Positions 18,778-30,879 of a stretch of DNA of 64,000 nt are shown here, piece by piece (the first letter of the stretch is position 1; each line of letters begins with the position of its first letter). The stretch covers positions 434,001 to 498,000 of the forward strand of contig CBFFRQ010000018.1 of the NCBI GenBank assembly GCA_965644315.1, given 5' to 3'. The position numbers and the translations under genes were made by a program. The stretch comes from Caecitellus pseudoparvulus (taxonomy: Eukaryota > Bigyra: Bicosoecida). The notes under the pieces are model-generated. The model had not been told where the DNA came from and made no database searches. It worked only from the letters and a program-made list of their open reading frames with translations.

Positions 18778-19843
18778 CTACTTCGCAGCTTGCGCCTGTG
18801 CCCCTGGCGTTGCCGGCGCCGCTGGGGCAGGGGGCGGAGCAGGAGGTAAAGCCACCGGCGCACACAAGCCATGCTGCCGCACGCTGACATCATTGTACAA
18901 GACGTGGGTGAGCAGGCACTTCGTGACTTCGTTCACTTCCATATTCAGGGCTGGGTACCGCTGAAACTCCCGATCAAAGGCGGGTGGGGACTTGACGTCA
19001 TTTGCCGCAGCCGACGCCAGCAGCGCCGCAATGGCGATGGCGCGGGCCGTGTACACTAGTGGGACGAGTGTGCTCATCAACCCGTACGCAATGCTCTGGG
19101 CTCCGTGGCGGACGAGGCGTGCCTGTCCCTCACTGGTTTCCCGCGCCCGCCGGTCTGCTAAGGTGTCCTGGGAGGAAGGCTGGGAGCCTGGCGGGGACAT
19201 GGTCTTGGCCAGTGAGTGAATGAGCCCATATGGGAGCTGCACAGTCAGGTCATATTGCAGGGCAGCCAGCAGAATGCGCTCGTAGGCAGTGACACCAGCT
19301 TTGAGTCGGGTGGCGGCATCGCTCAGCTCGGGCACTTTGCGGAGGCCAAAGGAGGGAGCCAGCATCATGCCAACGTGCCGCGCAGACTGTGGAGCCTCGT
19401 CCAACTTCAACGACAACAATACGGCAGCTCCAGCGACAAACTGTGCAGCGCAGCGCGAAGAAGCTGCGGTGGAACGTCCTCGGCAGGCCCGTGCGTAGGT
19501 GAACTCACCCGGTAATCATGCACCTTGAACGACGACTCAGCAAAGAACCTGTGGAAATACACCATTGCTACCGAAGCAGGCTGGCGCGCCTTTTGCCTGC
19601 ATGGGGAGGGGCGGGCGCCTAGCAGTACCAAGGTTGCCCAGCGTTTCGCCCGAACCTGAAACTCTCTCACGCATTGTCGACAAAGGCACTGACGATGTGC
19701 CGGATGATGGCACACCCAGTCTCGTGCATGATCACAGCATCATCAAATGAAATGCCGTCCTTGCGACTGGGGGAGTGATCACGAAGGTATTCGGCAGGGT
19801 AGAGCCAATCTTGGTGCTCAGTGAACCGGCCGAAGGCTGCCAT
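18778..19843 (-). CDS. Cyclin of the K/T (transcriptional CDK) type
   Basis: Three exons on the minus strand (19671-19843, 19509-19596, 18778-19440; introns of 74 and 68 nt, phases 2 and 0) give 307 residues. Splicing rebuilds a cyclin box. The N-terminal helix region has SPSRKDGISFDDAV, then SVAMVYFHRFF, the strongly conserved third helix of cyclins K, L and T. FVAGAAVLLSLKLDEAP and YERILLAALQYDLTVQLPY follow. The second cyclin fold (about 190-260) is weaker. This pattern matches cyclins that pair with CDK9/CDK12-type kinases to phosphorylate the RNA polymerase II tail. Which partner is used cannot be told. The C-terminal 30 residues are Pro/Ala-rich, and the protein lacks the long tail of animal cyclin K. 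Confidence 0.82.
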
Positions 19844-20063
19844 GGTGTGCTGCGGTGCACTACGGCGCAGAGGGCAGCCGTCTAGTGCCACCCCAAGTGC
19901 AAGAAGCGGTGCAAGATATCCCGAGGAAACTACAGCGCGGTGAGCGGCACCGCTTGGAAAACGCGCCGTGTTTGGTCTGGAAAGTGAGCACAAGCGCACA
20001 TTGTGGCGTTGGCGCTGACAAGCTGCAGTCGGGCGAGACTACACGCATACATTACTGGTACGC

Positions 20064-23000
20064 TCAGAGGACCCCGCGGAGGGAAAGGGACGCATCTGAA
20101 CCAGCGGAAGGGTCAGCCCAGGTGCGCTCAGCCAGGGAGCCGGTTGGTTTCATGGCACTGCCTGTTGGCTGCGGTTCCCACAACGTCATGCGTTGCAGCA
20201 GCGTTGTGAAGTGGGCTGCTGCTGCAGTGCGCACAGTCCGGCGCAGCACGGGGTCAACGACGAGAAGCTTCGACAGGAGCAACATCGCTGAGGCGAAGAA
20301 GAGGGGGATCAGCGTCGTGACGGCGTACAGCTCCGTCGCGCCGAGATAGGCGTCAGCGGAGAGCACGGCAAGCGTCCGCGTCATGTCATCAAAGTGTACC
20401 ACCTGCAGCAAGGTAGCATTCACCACATGTCGGACCCAGAGCTCTAGATCGTCGTGTGGCAGTGCAGCACACGAGGTGAGGAGGCTGGGGGAGAGGCTGG
20501 TGGGTGATGCACGCTCAGCAGCCAGGTCACGTGCCAGCCTGCTCCAGACATGGGTTGCCAACTCTTCCGAGCAATTTGGTGTCAATGCCCCTTGCTCATT
20601 CCAGACAGAGAGAGAATGCCCCGTTGTCTCCATGGATGCCAAGAACGTCAGCCACGCCCGCTGCCAGCCGAGCCGCAGCACGCCGTGGGCGACAGAGTCA
20701 CACTCCCTGCGGTGGAGCTCGTGCGTCGCTTGCGCCGCTCCAGGCTGCTGCACTGGCAGCACCGATTGGATGCGCTCCTGAGCAACGCCATGGTCAATGA
20801 CAGAGCAGGAGTCCTGGAATGCCAGCACGCTGCCCTGAGTCTCGGAAGGTAGCCTTGCCGCTGTACTGGCCTCGGGCGCGGCAGACACCATGAAGCCGGT
20901 GGGGTCATCGCCAAACACCGCTCGGCCCCAACCACCACCGTCCTCCAAGCTCGCGTGGAACGCTGACTCGGCGCTGGAAAACGAACTCGACTCATTGCGT
21001 CCCCCGATATCCAGCATGAGGAACAGGTGGCCTATGGCCGACAGGCCTGCGACTTGCATCTGAACGCCAGCGTGGGCCATGTTCACAGAGTGCACATACC
21101 TGTCCTCAGACAGGAGCCGTGTTGAGAAGAGAGACATCAGCCCAGCAAATAGGCAGGCTATGAGTGCCGTGATGACGACGAAGCCCAGGCACCAGGTGCT
21201 CGAGAAGCCTTGCAACAGGGGCACCTTCGGGCGCAGCCCCTGTTTGGAGCGATCAGCGGCCATGCGCTTCAGCACGCGAGTCGTGGTCTGGTTCATGGAA
21301 ACCTGGAGGAAAGCTGCAGCAAACACAGCTACGAGACTGCCGGCGCAAGTGATCACCATGCCTTGAATCGTGCGAGTCTGCATCAAGCTGTCAAAGTATG
21401 TGTTGAGGGCTTCGGCGGCTGCCTGGGAGCCTTGTTGAGTCACAGCTGCCAATGCAAAGGCGTCGTTCATCCAAAGCGAGGACGAGTTGGAAGTGCTTAG
21501 CAGCGAGCTGCATGTAGCGGGTGCACTGTTAACGCAGGCATCAACCAGAAACCTCTGCAAGGCGGTGTTGTGCGCGTCACGCAGTGGTCCCACGTGAGCA
21601 TGTGCGGCCCGCAAGCTGGTGGCTTGCAAGACTGAGCTGGCTTGGAAAGTGTCTGGAATGCTGCGTTGCAAAATGTGCAGCACTTCTGTGAGGAGTGCCA
21701 GACTGCCCGCCCATTCCTCGGCGAGGCCGCGAACAATGGCAGCGACCTGTGCCTGGTGCTGGCCTGCGACCATGGCGCTCCGCAGCATCGCTGTCGACAG
21801 CGGCATGGCTGACAGTTGAGCGAGGAGGGCTGGGATCTCGAATCTCAACTGCACGGGGCCAATGCGGAAAGCCCCCAGCACTTGCACAGCGAGGTACAGG
21901 GCGTACAGGAAAGATGCAATGGCCAGCGCGTACATGAGCCCCTGCATGCTGCGCGCCGCTGGCAGAGCAAGCAGCTGGGAATCTAAAAGCCCCTGTACCT
22001 TGAGGGCATTGTTAGTGTGTTGGGAATCCTGGGAGCGCTGCTGTGGTGTTGCGCGTGGGCCCAAGGATCCAGTGACAGGCTGCAGTGGAGCCGAAATGCG
22101 CCTGGTGCTGCTCAGACGCCGCCCACCCCATTGCACTTGAATGGGTTCTACAACAAGCAGCCACACTGGGACGGGGCAGGACAAAATGGGCTCTGGGAGG
22201 GAAAAAGCCGGGCTGTTTCCCCGCGCGTCAGGCTGCGTGTCGCTGTCGCGGCCGTCCACGAGCACTGCATCGTGGGGGGCAACTTGAGACCCCTGCCCCT
22301 GCCAGCTCTGCAAGGCCTGCACATTTACATACACAGCTTGTGCTCCATTCGGGGGCTGCAGCAGCAGTGTCATGCCCTGCAGGAGGCCTGCCATGTCCCA
22401 CTTGCGGGGTCCCTGAAGCTGGCCCGGCGCATCGGTTCGGCGCGTGACAAGCAGGTCCTCCACGCACACCCGGCGCAGTTCCGTGGGGCTCTTGCACAAC
22501 ATCATGAGCAGGAGTGGAGAAATTGAAACGACTTTGTGCCCTTGAACTGTTGAGTCCCACTTGCAAGTTGCGAACATGGCAGCAGTGGAAGGTCGCAACG
22601 TCGCAGACGTATCCAGCAAGCCCTGCAGACCCCTATCCACTTGAGACATCGCGTGTGCCTCAGCGGCATGGCTTGCCAACACGCCCATCCACTTTCCAAG
22701 TGCAGAACTTTCCGTTGTCTGCCCTGGTTTGCCAAGGACGATGCCCCTGGGCAGGGCCACAACCCAAGGCGCTGACTCCTGGGCCGCCAACAGCTCCACC
22801 GCCATCATGACTTCCCGCGTCGGGGAGGCAGCCTGGCTGGAAGGGGAAGTTGAGTGCCTAGTGGAGCCCACGCGCCCCATGGGGGTGTTGGCAGCGAGCA
22901 CTGCTTTGCCCACTGGGGAAGTAGGTGCTGACGAGCTTCCTCGCCCAATCATGCGGTTCATGAGGCCACGCTTGAGCAGCAGGTGTGCAAACAGGTGCTC

Positions 23001-25219
23001 CAAGTCCTGGGATGCTTGCCTCGCAGCCTTTGGGTCGCGCATACCAACTTGCTGCCTGAAGGCGCCCCGCAGTGTGCGGACAGCCTGCCGCGCGACGCCC
23101 CACATGGACACGATGCGGGACTCGACGTCAGCAATGCTGGCGCGGCCAGAGTCCAGGTCAGCCCACGCGGAGTCGTGTAAAGTGTGAATGCGGTGAGCTG
23201 CAGCCGCGAGCTTTCCAAGTTGATCGCCTTGCACAATGTCCTGGGTGCGCAGTACTGGCAGGGAGTACTCGAAGGAGACATGGGCGAGGGACAGCAGCCG
23301 GTGCATGATCTCCATGCGTACCCACGGCATGGGGGACAGGGTCCAGGCTTTCTGCAGGTGGCGCAACTGCTGATGACAGTCCAGTGTTACAAGGGACGTT
23401 GAGAAGACCTCAGCAGCTGCCATGTACGCATGGGGCGAGCGGGGGTATTGCCTCAGCACCCGGTGCATGACCCGCTGACAAGCTGTGGCTGTTGGTTGCA
23501 GGGATGCACGTAAGGCAAAGACCTGCGCTGCTGAGAGGCGCAAGCCCTGCAGCGAGGGGTCCCACCCCTCAGCCCGCCTCAATTGGAGCAAAGCCAGGGC
23601 TCGGCCTTCCGGGGACAAGCCTTGCAGCGAACCTGCCAGTGCGAAGCTGCGGCTGCCTGCCCTCAGCATGTGGCTGCGCACTGCAAGCTCCAGCTTGCGT
23701 TGAACCCAAGCCAGAGCATGGGTGGTCCAGAAAGCATCGGTGGAGCGGCGGCGCAGCAAGGCAAGCTGGGGGCCGGGGCTAGCCAGCATGCCGAGGACGA
23801 AGGCGGCGCAGACGAGGACGAAGACTGTCGCAGACAGGTCCACGGTGGCGGAAGTGTCGACAATTACAGACATGGAGACCATGAAAATGACTGCCATGAT
23901 GATGCTCACACCGAACACGACGCGTCCGTAGGCTTGATGGCGTGTGGGCGCCCACACAACGAGCACCACCGCGACCGAGACGGCAAGGAGCAGGCCCACG
24001 AAAAGCATGCAGTTCAGAGGCAGGAAGTCCACCAGCACATTGAAGGCGAGCGAGGAGTTCACATGCACCCCACACTCCAGCACTAGGGCGGCTAGGCAGG
24101 AGAAGTACTGCCCAGGCCACTGCGTGTGCTGTGTGACAAGCTGCGTCCCTGACACGGGCATGCTCTGCATCATGGAGCCAACGCCCCACAGGGCCGAATT
24201 CAGGCCCATGCCCGCAAGCGACACCGCAGCGTGCCAAAAGTGGGCCCCGCTGAAGCACTGTTCACCGCCACCAAACAGTAGTGGAACGTACGACGTCCCA
24301 ATGCCCACTCCCGGCTCCGTGAGCCAGGCGCCCGCATCCAGGCCAGGACCGCCCTCCCACGCTCCCAGGCGAGTGAGCACTGGGCGCTGGGATCCAGGCC
24401 TGCTTGATGGGTCCACCGCCGGCCAGCACACGAGCATGCGAGCGGTCAGGCTGCAGATCGGCACCGCCAACACCCAAGCATGCAAGAAGAAGGCGGTGCG
24501 CAGGGCTAGGAGCAAAGCTTGCCGTGACCTGTGGAGCGAGAGGGAAAAAACCACGCAATGCGAACCCAAGTAAAGGGCAAAGAAGACAGCCATACAGGAG
24601 CAGCAAGGGTGGCACAGCTAGCGTGCTGCGCGCCAAGGCGAGGGGCAAGCAGCAGCAGCACATCCGGCAACACCAGCGCAGCTCATGCGCCAGCCCAACA
24701 TGCTGCCACGCCAAACACGCGGCAGTCACACAGCACTGTGCGTGCACGCATGGTCCAAAACACAAGCAAGGCAACAAGAACAGGGGTAAGCAGTCCCGCC
24801 ATGTGGCTGCTGCCCATGGCAGCGCTTTGTGGGCGGAGTGGAGCCGCGCTCAAGTTGGGGGCAGGCAGGGTGGAGGTGGCTGCCACGCACTCGTGCAGCT
24901 GCTGCACGCACCTTGGGGAAAAGGCGCCAGAGAACGCCGCAGCCAGCAGCCAAAGGCCACTCAGCGAAAGAAGCCATAAAATTGCACCTATCCATGCGTA
25001 GTAAAAGACCAGCACGCCAAGCTGGATGTCAGCGCGGGCGAGTGTCAGCCAGGAACTGAGTTTCGCGGCTGTTGCCAGCTGAGGGTGGGCGTTACTTGAC
25101 GCCACGATCGCCACGGCGCCAAAAGAGAGCACTTGGAGCCACTTTGTGAAGTGAATTCCCCAGGCCAAACGGAGGGGGATGCCATGACGCCCCAGAAGGG
25201 GCGCCCAGAGGCGCTCCAT
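20064..25219 (-). CDS. Large multi-pass membrane protein with TPR/HAT and PAS-like domains (copy A)
   Basis: The main exon (20064 to at least 24593) encodes about 1510 residues. An upstream coding stretch, 24912-25219, begins at an ATG and supplies the first two membrane helices. An 87-nt intron at 24825-24911 (donor GTGCGT) sits at the same place and phase as the first intron of the paralogue at 48325. A further junction near 24620-24760 is unresolved. Domain order: several N-terminal membrane spans, a TPR/HAT region (RQYPRSPHAYMAAAEVF), a PAS-like region (about residues 680-900 of the main exon), a membrane span, an extracellular-looking stretch, then further spans to the C-terminus. This matches proteins labelled TmcB/TmcC-like in protists, suspected membrane sensors. 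Sensing function is inference; no output domain such as a cyclase or kinase is visible. Confidence 0.7.
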
Positions 25220-25469
25220 GTGGCACCACCGGCCCCAATCGCTGTGCGACGGACAGGAGGGGCCAGTCGGCCGCCTGGTCAGCAGGAAGAAGTGAGTGGC
25301 GTGGTGCGGTGGGGCCCATCACAAGGGCCACCCTTGCCCGCTATCAATTGTGATCCTGTTTTGGTGCTGCTGCATTGCCAGGCGCTGCCAGCCCCCCGCG
25401 CGAGGTTTCATGTGGGGGTGTCCTGCCAGACCCTGTGCCATCGGGCCGTGGCCCGAAACGCCACACCCC

Positions 25470-27477
25470 TCAAGGCTTGGCTGGGCGTTTCTCCGGCGTG
25501 GAGGCGTCAGTGTCGCCCCCCGCATCCAAACTACGCAGCAGTCGGAAGAGACCGGAAGCCTCCCTGATGCGGCTGAACTCGATGCAGAACGCCTGCACCT
25601 CCACGAACATGTCCGCCACGTTGATGAGGCGGTTTCTGATGAGCGATTGCAGGAAGACGCAGACAAGCCGCACGAGGCGCGTTTGCAGGAACTTGTCTGT
25701 GATGTTTTCGCAGTTGGAAATGCAGTTGGAAATGTACAAGTGGATGAACTCCTTGGGAAGGGAGGCGGAAGTGGTCAGGCGGTTCACCACCTCCATGCTG
25801 TGAAGGCTGATGTCCATGGCCACCAAGGCAGTCAGGTAGTCGTTGCTCTGGGACGAGTTCATGAACTTCACCAGGCATTCGTAGGCGATGACGGGGTTTT
25901 TTTCCACCAGCAAAGGCAATTTGGCGGGCGTGAGCCCAGACACGTACACTGCCTTGGCATCCTGCAGCTCGGCTTGCAAGAGGTCTTGGTTGGGGGGAGA
26001 CAGCGGCCCCTGCAGTGCCTCGCTCATCAGCGAGCGCACCCGGGTGGTTGAGGAGGTGTCCTGGGCCAAAGTCATGTCCCACAGCAGAGGCGCCGGCTCA
26101 GTGGGGTGCAGCAGCGCGAACTCGCCGGCAGCCACCTCCATCAGCGGCGGCGCAAGCCGAGCAAACTGGGGAGAGTACCCTGGGATGGCCATGCTGTACT
26201 CAGGGTCTGACACAGTGGGTTTGTCGCTCTTCCCTGGCCCCCGCGAGGAGCTGTCGGATGCAGCACTCCCCCTGCTGCTTACATCCGCGGAGGGAAGTGG
26301 CCCTGCCGCCGGCAAGCCCAAGGCATCCCGCAGCTCCCGCAGTGCATGCAGGTCTGCCACGCTCAGGGCCGCCAGATGGCTCTGCATGGCACCTGCCTTG
26401 GCAGGGTCCCCCAACCCAGTGCCGGCCGCTCCAGCTGGCGCCTCGCCCGCCGCTGCCACTGCCACCGCGGAGAGTGGGCCGAATGCGAGGGACGCCTCGC
26501 CGGTGGGGTGCGAGTGGTGGCCAAGGGCGGAAGCCAACGGGGCTTGCAGGTATGCACGCCCACAGGGCAGAGTGTCGTACGTGAGGGGCTCCGGCGGGAC
26601 GCTGCCGTTTGCCTGGGCTGAGCGGAAGGAGGTGTCCCGGGCACGTGCCGCGGCCTCTGCGCTGCCAGCTGACTCCTCCACAGTGCTGCTTAGCTGGGAC
26701 ACTGCCGTGGGTCCCACAGGGTCCAAGACTGTCGGGCGCACTTCGATGGAGGGCAGTGGGGGCACGCGGGGCAGCTTGCGCTCATGCTCTCTGGGGAAAG
26801 GGGAGGAATGCGGGAATCCTTCAGTGTGAACGGCAGGGGCCCGGAGCGCAGGGGTCAACACTCACTTGCGCAGTGCTGTCAACTCTGGCATGCTCACGAC
26901 TGGACCTCGAGAGGAGTACTCCTTCAGCAGCTCCGTGGGGCTCTTCTCAGACAGCCCTGCAGACAGGCCCCCAGACAGGAGCGTGGAGATGAAGTGCTGC
27001 TCACAAGCGGACGTGCCCTGCTCCAGGCACCCGATGAAGACAGAGAAGAATGGGTTCATGCCAGAGGCATTGGACCGGTACAAGTCCACGAGCACGTAGA
27101 AGCCGGCCAGGCGCTGTGGCGAGCGGGTGGTAAGAAGGGGTGTTGGAGGTCTGGGCATAGCTGAAACGCCACCAGCTTCTCACCTGCGCTCGAGTGAGCA
27201 GGTTGTCCTGCAGAAGGAAGCTAATGGCGTAACCTGCACGCATGCGCGCGTGGCCTGGAAAGCTCTTCTCAATCGCGGCAGATGTCTGCCCGACGGGGAC
27301 CGCCTCTTCCTGCAGCGGGACAAGCGCACATGTGCGGAGGTGGTACCAGCTGGTGCACTGCAGCTGGCGCACGGCACAAACCTTCAAGAGCTCCATGAGC
27401 TCAGAAAGCTGCTTCTTGTCCAGAACCGTTGATACACGCTGCTCCATGCCTCCTTGACTCCCCATGCTGCTCGCCAT
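25470..27477 (-). CDS. CNOT11: CCR4-NOT complex subunit 11
   Basis: Three exons (27184-27477, 26866-27113, 25470-26790; introns of 70 and 75 nt, phases 0 and 2) give 620 residues, against about 510 in animals. The N-terminal helical domain covers about residues 1-185. A low-complexity Pro/Ala/Ser linker explains the extra length. The C-terminal 200 residues are highly conserved: [63 protein letters not shown] and [20 protein letters not shown]. That block binds CNOT10 and the CNOT1 N-terminus, forming an RNA-binding module of the main cytoplasmic deadenylase. The gene is divergent from the rhomboid-like gene, with 360 bases between their starts. Confidence 0.93.
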
Positions 27478-27837
27478 GGTGCACGGTGCGGCCTGGAAGC
27501 AAGGCTAGGCAACTCTGCAGTCCACTGGTGCTGTCTGTGCTTGGTCAGTACACTCGGCACTGGCCATGCAGCGGCCGGGTGGTGAACAGCGTGGCACGGC
27601 CCTGGTATGCCTCTGGGACTTACGGGGTTTTGTAAATTTACACTCGGCACTACTCTGCACTTCCGCCGTGCCTGGTGGCGGGCTGTCAGTGTTGGCGGAT
27701 GCCGTTTTCGGCTGAGGACAGCCCAGACAGAGCTTGGGTTCACGCAAACACCAAAGTCCCGACTGAGAATCACACCTGTGGCCTTCCACTGATGGTTTGG
27801 CTGTGGGGCTTGCTGCTGGCGAGCACGCTCCTCACTC
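27478..27837. promoter_or_regulatory. Shared promoter region of CNOT11 and the rhomboid-like gene
   Basis: Both genes are transcribed outward from these 360 bases. An AT-rich patch with TTTTGTAAATTTACACTC lies at about 27630-27647. No ORF is credible. Confidence 0.45.
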
Positions 27838-29136
27838 ATGGCGGTGGTGGCAGTCGCTCGCCTGGTGCCTCGGCTGGTCGGGCTGCCCTGTCGAGCGCAA
27901 ACACACTGGCCTCGCCCCAGGCTTGGGACGTTGGCCCTGCCGGGGCTGCGCCATGCCTCCAATCGACGCCAACCCACACGCTTCGACACGCAGCGAGGGC
28001 AGGCCAGCCCAATTGAGGCCTTCATCGGGCACATGCACAAGGCCTTCGTGTCGGTGGCAAGGGCAGTCCGGCAGGCCGTCGCAGGGAAGCAAGGCAGCGA
28101 CTCTTCTGGGCTGCAGGGCTTCATGAGCAATGCCTCTAACTCTGTGTATGCCCTAGATGACGCTCTGCGGAGCGCGCTCTCCCGCATCCTCGCTGCAGCA
28201 CGCAAGCCTGGTGGGGTTTCGTCTGCGTTTCGTGCCGCTCGATCGAGGTCCATCGCAGAAAACATGGTCGCTGCCCGCCAATACTACGCGCAGTACCCCT
28301 ACGAAAGCGTGTATCACCTTACTGCCATGCTTCTTCTGGCATACTGTGCGTGGTACCTGACGTTCCGCGCGTCGAAAGGCGCTGCCAACCCCCATGCCAC
28401 TGCTGTGGCCTGGGTGCAGCGGAACCTCACCCTGAGCGCGGAGCACATTGGACAAGGGAAACTGTGGACGCCCTTGACGTCTCCCTTCCTTCAGGTGGAT
28501 TACACAACCGCCTTGGGCAATGCCGCCATGCTCCTGGCGTACGGCACCAAGTGTGTCAGCTACGTTGGTCCCTGGTACATGCTGGGCTTGGCCGCAGCGG
28601 GAACCGCCACCTCATCATTCACGTACCTTGCTGCTGCAGCACTGGCTGGCCCAAGTACGAGCCCTATGACCCCGCCAGCTCCCGCTGTTGAGGAGGCACG
28701 TAGCAGCAGCCGGGGTGCGTCAGGATACATCCCTTCAACGGAAGACGGCCTGTCTCCCGGACAAAGGGCCTACAACCTCCTCACCACTGGGACGCATGAG
28801 GGGAGCGTGTCTTCCAATGCGGCTTTGCCTAAGTCCCCGCTGGCGCCTTCCCTGTGGGCGTACCCTCACCTGGGCCCCGCTGGCGCTGTGGCTGCTGTGG
28901 CGGCATTTGTCGTGGCAGCCAAGCCCCAAGCTGTGTGGCGCATCGTGGACCTGCAGCTGCCACTCGCCGCCCCTCTGGTCGGGTACACGGCATTCACAGT
29001 CGGCACAGCCCTGTCGGCTTCCTCTGGAGAGGCGACGTCAAGCGCAGCACACCTGTCAGGGCTGGGCGTCGGCGCGGGGCTCTACCTCGGCCTGCGCAGT
29101 GGGCGGCTGCCCTACCACCGCTTCTGGCCAAAATGA
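27838..29136 (+). CDS. Rhomboid-like mitochondrial membrane protein, catalytic Ser replaced
   Basis: This single exon encodes 432 residues. The first 45 residues are Arg-rich and nearly free of acids, like a mitochondrial presequence. From about residue 155 a set of membrane helices follows the rhomboid layout: LSAEHIGQGKLWTPLTSPFLQVD matches the loop before the first conserved helices. GPAGAVAAV (about 346-354) matches the GxSGA active-site element, and AAHLSGLGVG (His405) matches the catalytic-His helix. The serine position is Ala348, so the protein should not be a serine protease. An 80-residue Ser/Pro-rich insert lies between two helices. It therefore resembles an inactive relative of PARL-type mitochondrial rhomboids. 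The His and glycine pattern support the fold; the pseudoenzyme call rests on one residue. Confidence 0.72.
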   Translation: MAVVAVARLVPRLVGLPCRAQTHWPRPRLGTLALPGLRHASNRRQPTRFDTQRGQASPIEAFIGHMHKAFVSVARAVRQAVAGKQGSDSSGLQGFMSNASNSVYALDDALRSALSRILAAARKPGGVSSAFRAARSRSIAENMVAARQYYAQYPYESVYHLTAMLLLAYCAWYLTFRASKGAANPHATAVAWVQRNLTLSAEHIGQGKLWTPLTSPFLQVDYTTALGNAAMLLAYGTKCVSYVGPWYMLGLAAAGTATSSFTYLAAAALAGPSTSPMTPPAPAVEEARSSSRGASGYIPSTEDGLSPGQRAYNLLTTGTHEGSVSSNAALPKSPLAPSLWAYPHLGPAGAVAAVAAFVVAAKPQAVWRIVDLQLPLAAPLVGYTAFTVGTALSASSGEATSSAAHLSGLGVGAGLYLGLRSGRLPYHRFWPK

Positions 29137-29252
29137 ATCACCCAACGCTTGTTCTCCAGTTTGCGCCATGGTCGCGCCTCGTGGCCCTTTCAGGGATCAC
29201 TCTGCGCATGACACAGCTGACGCGAGCGACGGGTTGACAGCAAGCCAGCACC

Positions 29253-30858
29253 ATGCCAGGCAGCGGGGGAGAAGTGCAGTTCTGCAGCTCGCTGTGCTGC
29301 AGCACCGCCGTCCTGGCCGCAGCTTTGACCTTTGCAGTGGTCTCTTCGCCAGTGCAGCGCGACTTTGTGCCGCGAAAGGCGCCGGCCATCGCGTCCAGTC
29401 CCACGGACTTCTCAGGCGTGTTGGCTCCAAACAATGCCCTTGCGGCTGTGAGCGCCATCATCGCAGAAGGCGAGCTGGCAGGCCCTGAAACTGTGTCCTT
29501 GGACAAGGACTCAGGATCGCTCATTGCATGCACTGACGATGGGTACCTGCACCGCCTGACTGTATCCCAGGACGGCTCCGAGTGGGCACGCGAGCATGTG
29601 AGTGGCCAAGCCAGCGTCGCACACTCGCTTGCACGCCCCACCGCGTCGGGCGCCTTCGCCCACGGACACTCGCAGTTGATGTACGTGGGCGGACGTCCCC
29701 ATGTGTGTGAGATGCACTCGCCTGACACTGTCATTTTCGTGGATGCCGTCAAGGGGTAAGGCCTGCTCTGTCCGCTTGCGGAAGTTGACGAGCTGCCGCA
29801 CTCGCCGCACTCCACCCCCTACAGCCTGGTGCTGGCAAACCTGACAAGCAAGACCCAGACGGTGGTGTCTACTATCTCAGATGACGGTATTCCCATCCAG
29901 TTTGCAGACGACCTGGTCGTCGACGCCTCATCTGGTACGGAGCAGCCTCTCTGCCGCACAGCCAAGGCTCTGGCGACAGAAACCCTTGCTGCCGCTGCGC
30001 AGGCATCGTGTACTTCTCAGACGCATCCCAGGTGCAGCCTTGGCGTGTACCTCATCAAGGTGGAGGTGCGAACGCCACACGCCCCGCCGGTGGGCCGTGC
30101 TTACCTGCTTGCATCGAACTCGCCCCTGCTCCACCTCAGGCTGGACTTCGTGGGCCACCAGCAAGATTGATCTCATGTTTGGCCAGGCCACGGGCAGGTT
30201 GCTGGCTTGGGATCCCTCCTCGGGCAGCACTCGCACGCTGCTAAGCGGCCTGTGGTTCGCAAACGGCGTGAAGCTGGCGCCAGAGGGGGACGCCGTCCTC
30301 ATCGCTGAGACCTTCGAGTTCCGCGTGCATAAGTACTTCATCAAGGGCCCCCACGCCGGCAAGCACTACGTGTGGGCAAAAGACCTGCCCGGTACTGTGG
30401 ACGGCATCTCCCCTGCCCCAGGCGGTGGCTTCTTCGCAGCCATCCCTGCATTCCGCTCCGCCGTGTACTGCTTGGCTGTGCCGCAGACGTGGGTGCGCCG
30501 GGTGCTGTCCTTCCTGCCCATGCACATGTGGCCAGATGCAGACCCCTACGGCCTCGTGCTGAAGCTGGATGAGGTGCCAGCGACGGTGCACCTGAGCTCT
30601 GACCCCCACGTGCGCGGGCAGGGCGCGGAGAGCGCCGAGGAGAGCGGGCATGCCTCTGGCACGACGCCGGCCACGGTGGCCGTCATCACAGGCTCCCTGC
30701 ATGATCCGAGTGGGAGCGTGGCCAACCACATCACCAGCATTACGCCCAGTGCCCACCACGGCGATGCACTGTTCCTGGGCAGCATAGGCGGGGACAAGGT
30801 GGTCATGGTGCCCGGGGCTGCCTGGAAGCAGGCACTGCAGCAGCAGGCTGAGCAGTGA
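29253..30858 (+). CDS. Strictosidine-synthase-like / APMAP-type beta-propeller protein
   Basis: Four exons (29253-29755, 29825-29934, 30003-30059, 30140-30858; introns of 69, 68 and 80 nt) give 462 residues. An apparent TAA at 29757-29759 lies inside the first intron (donor GGTAAG, acceptor CCCTACAG) and is not a real stop. A signal anchor covers about residues 14-31. The six-bladed propeller signature is clear: GPETVSLDKDSGSLIACTDDG, VDAVKGLVLAN, FADDLVVDASSGIVYFSDAS, TGRLLAWDPSSGSTRTLLSG, FANGVKLAPEGDAVLIAET and PYGLVLKLDE. Family members are calcium-dependent hydrolases or structural proteins of the secretory pathway; despite the name they rarely make alkaloids. The substrate is unknown. 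The stop is 21 bases from that of CWF19L2. Confidence 0.85.
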
Positions 30859-30879
30859 TCAATGCACCCTGCACACGCG

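Noticed and set aside
18653-18893. Possible small gene between lipase and cyclin
   Set aside because: It overlaps the cyclin's last exon in another frame and has no recognisable domain.
29757-29759. Apparent TAA stop splitting the strictosidine-synthase-like gene
   Set aside because: It lies inside a 69-nt intron with a GGTAAG donor and CCCTACAG acceptor. Splicing restores the family motif in phase.
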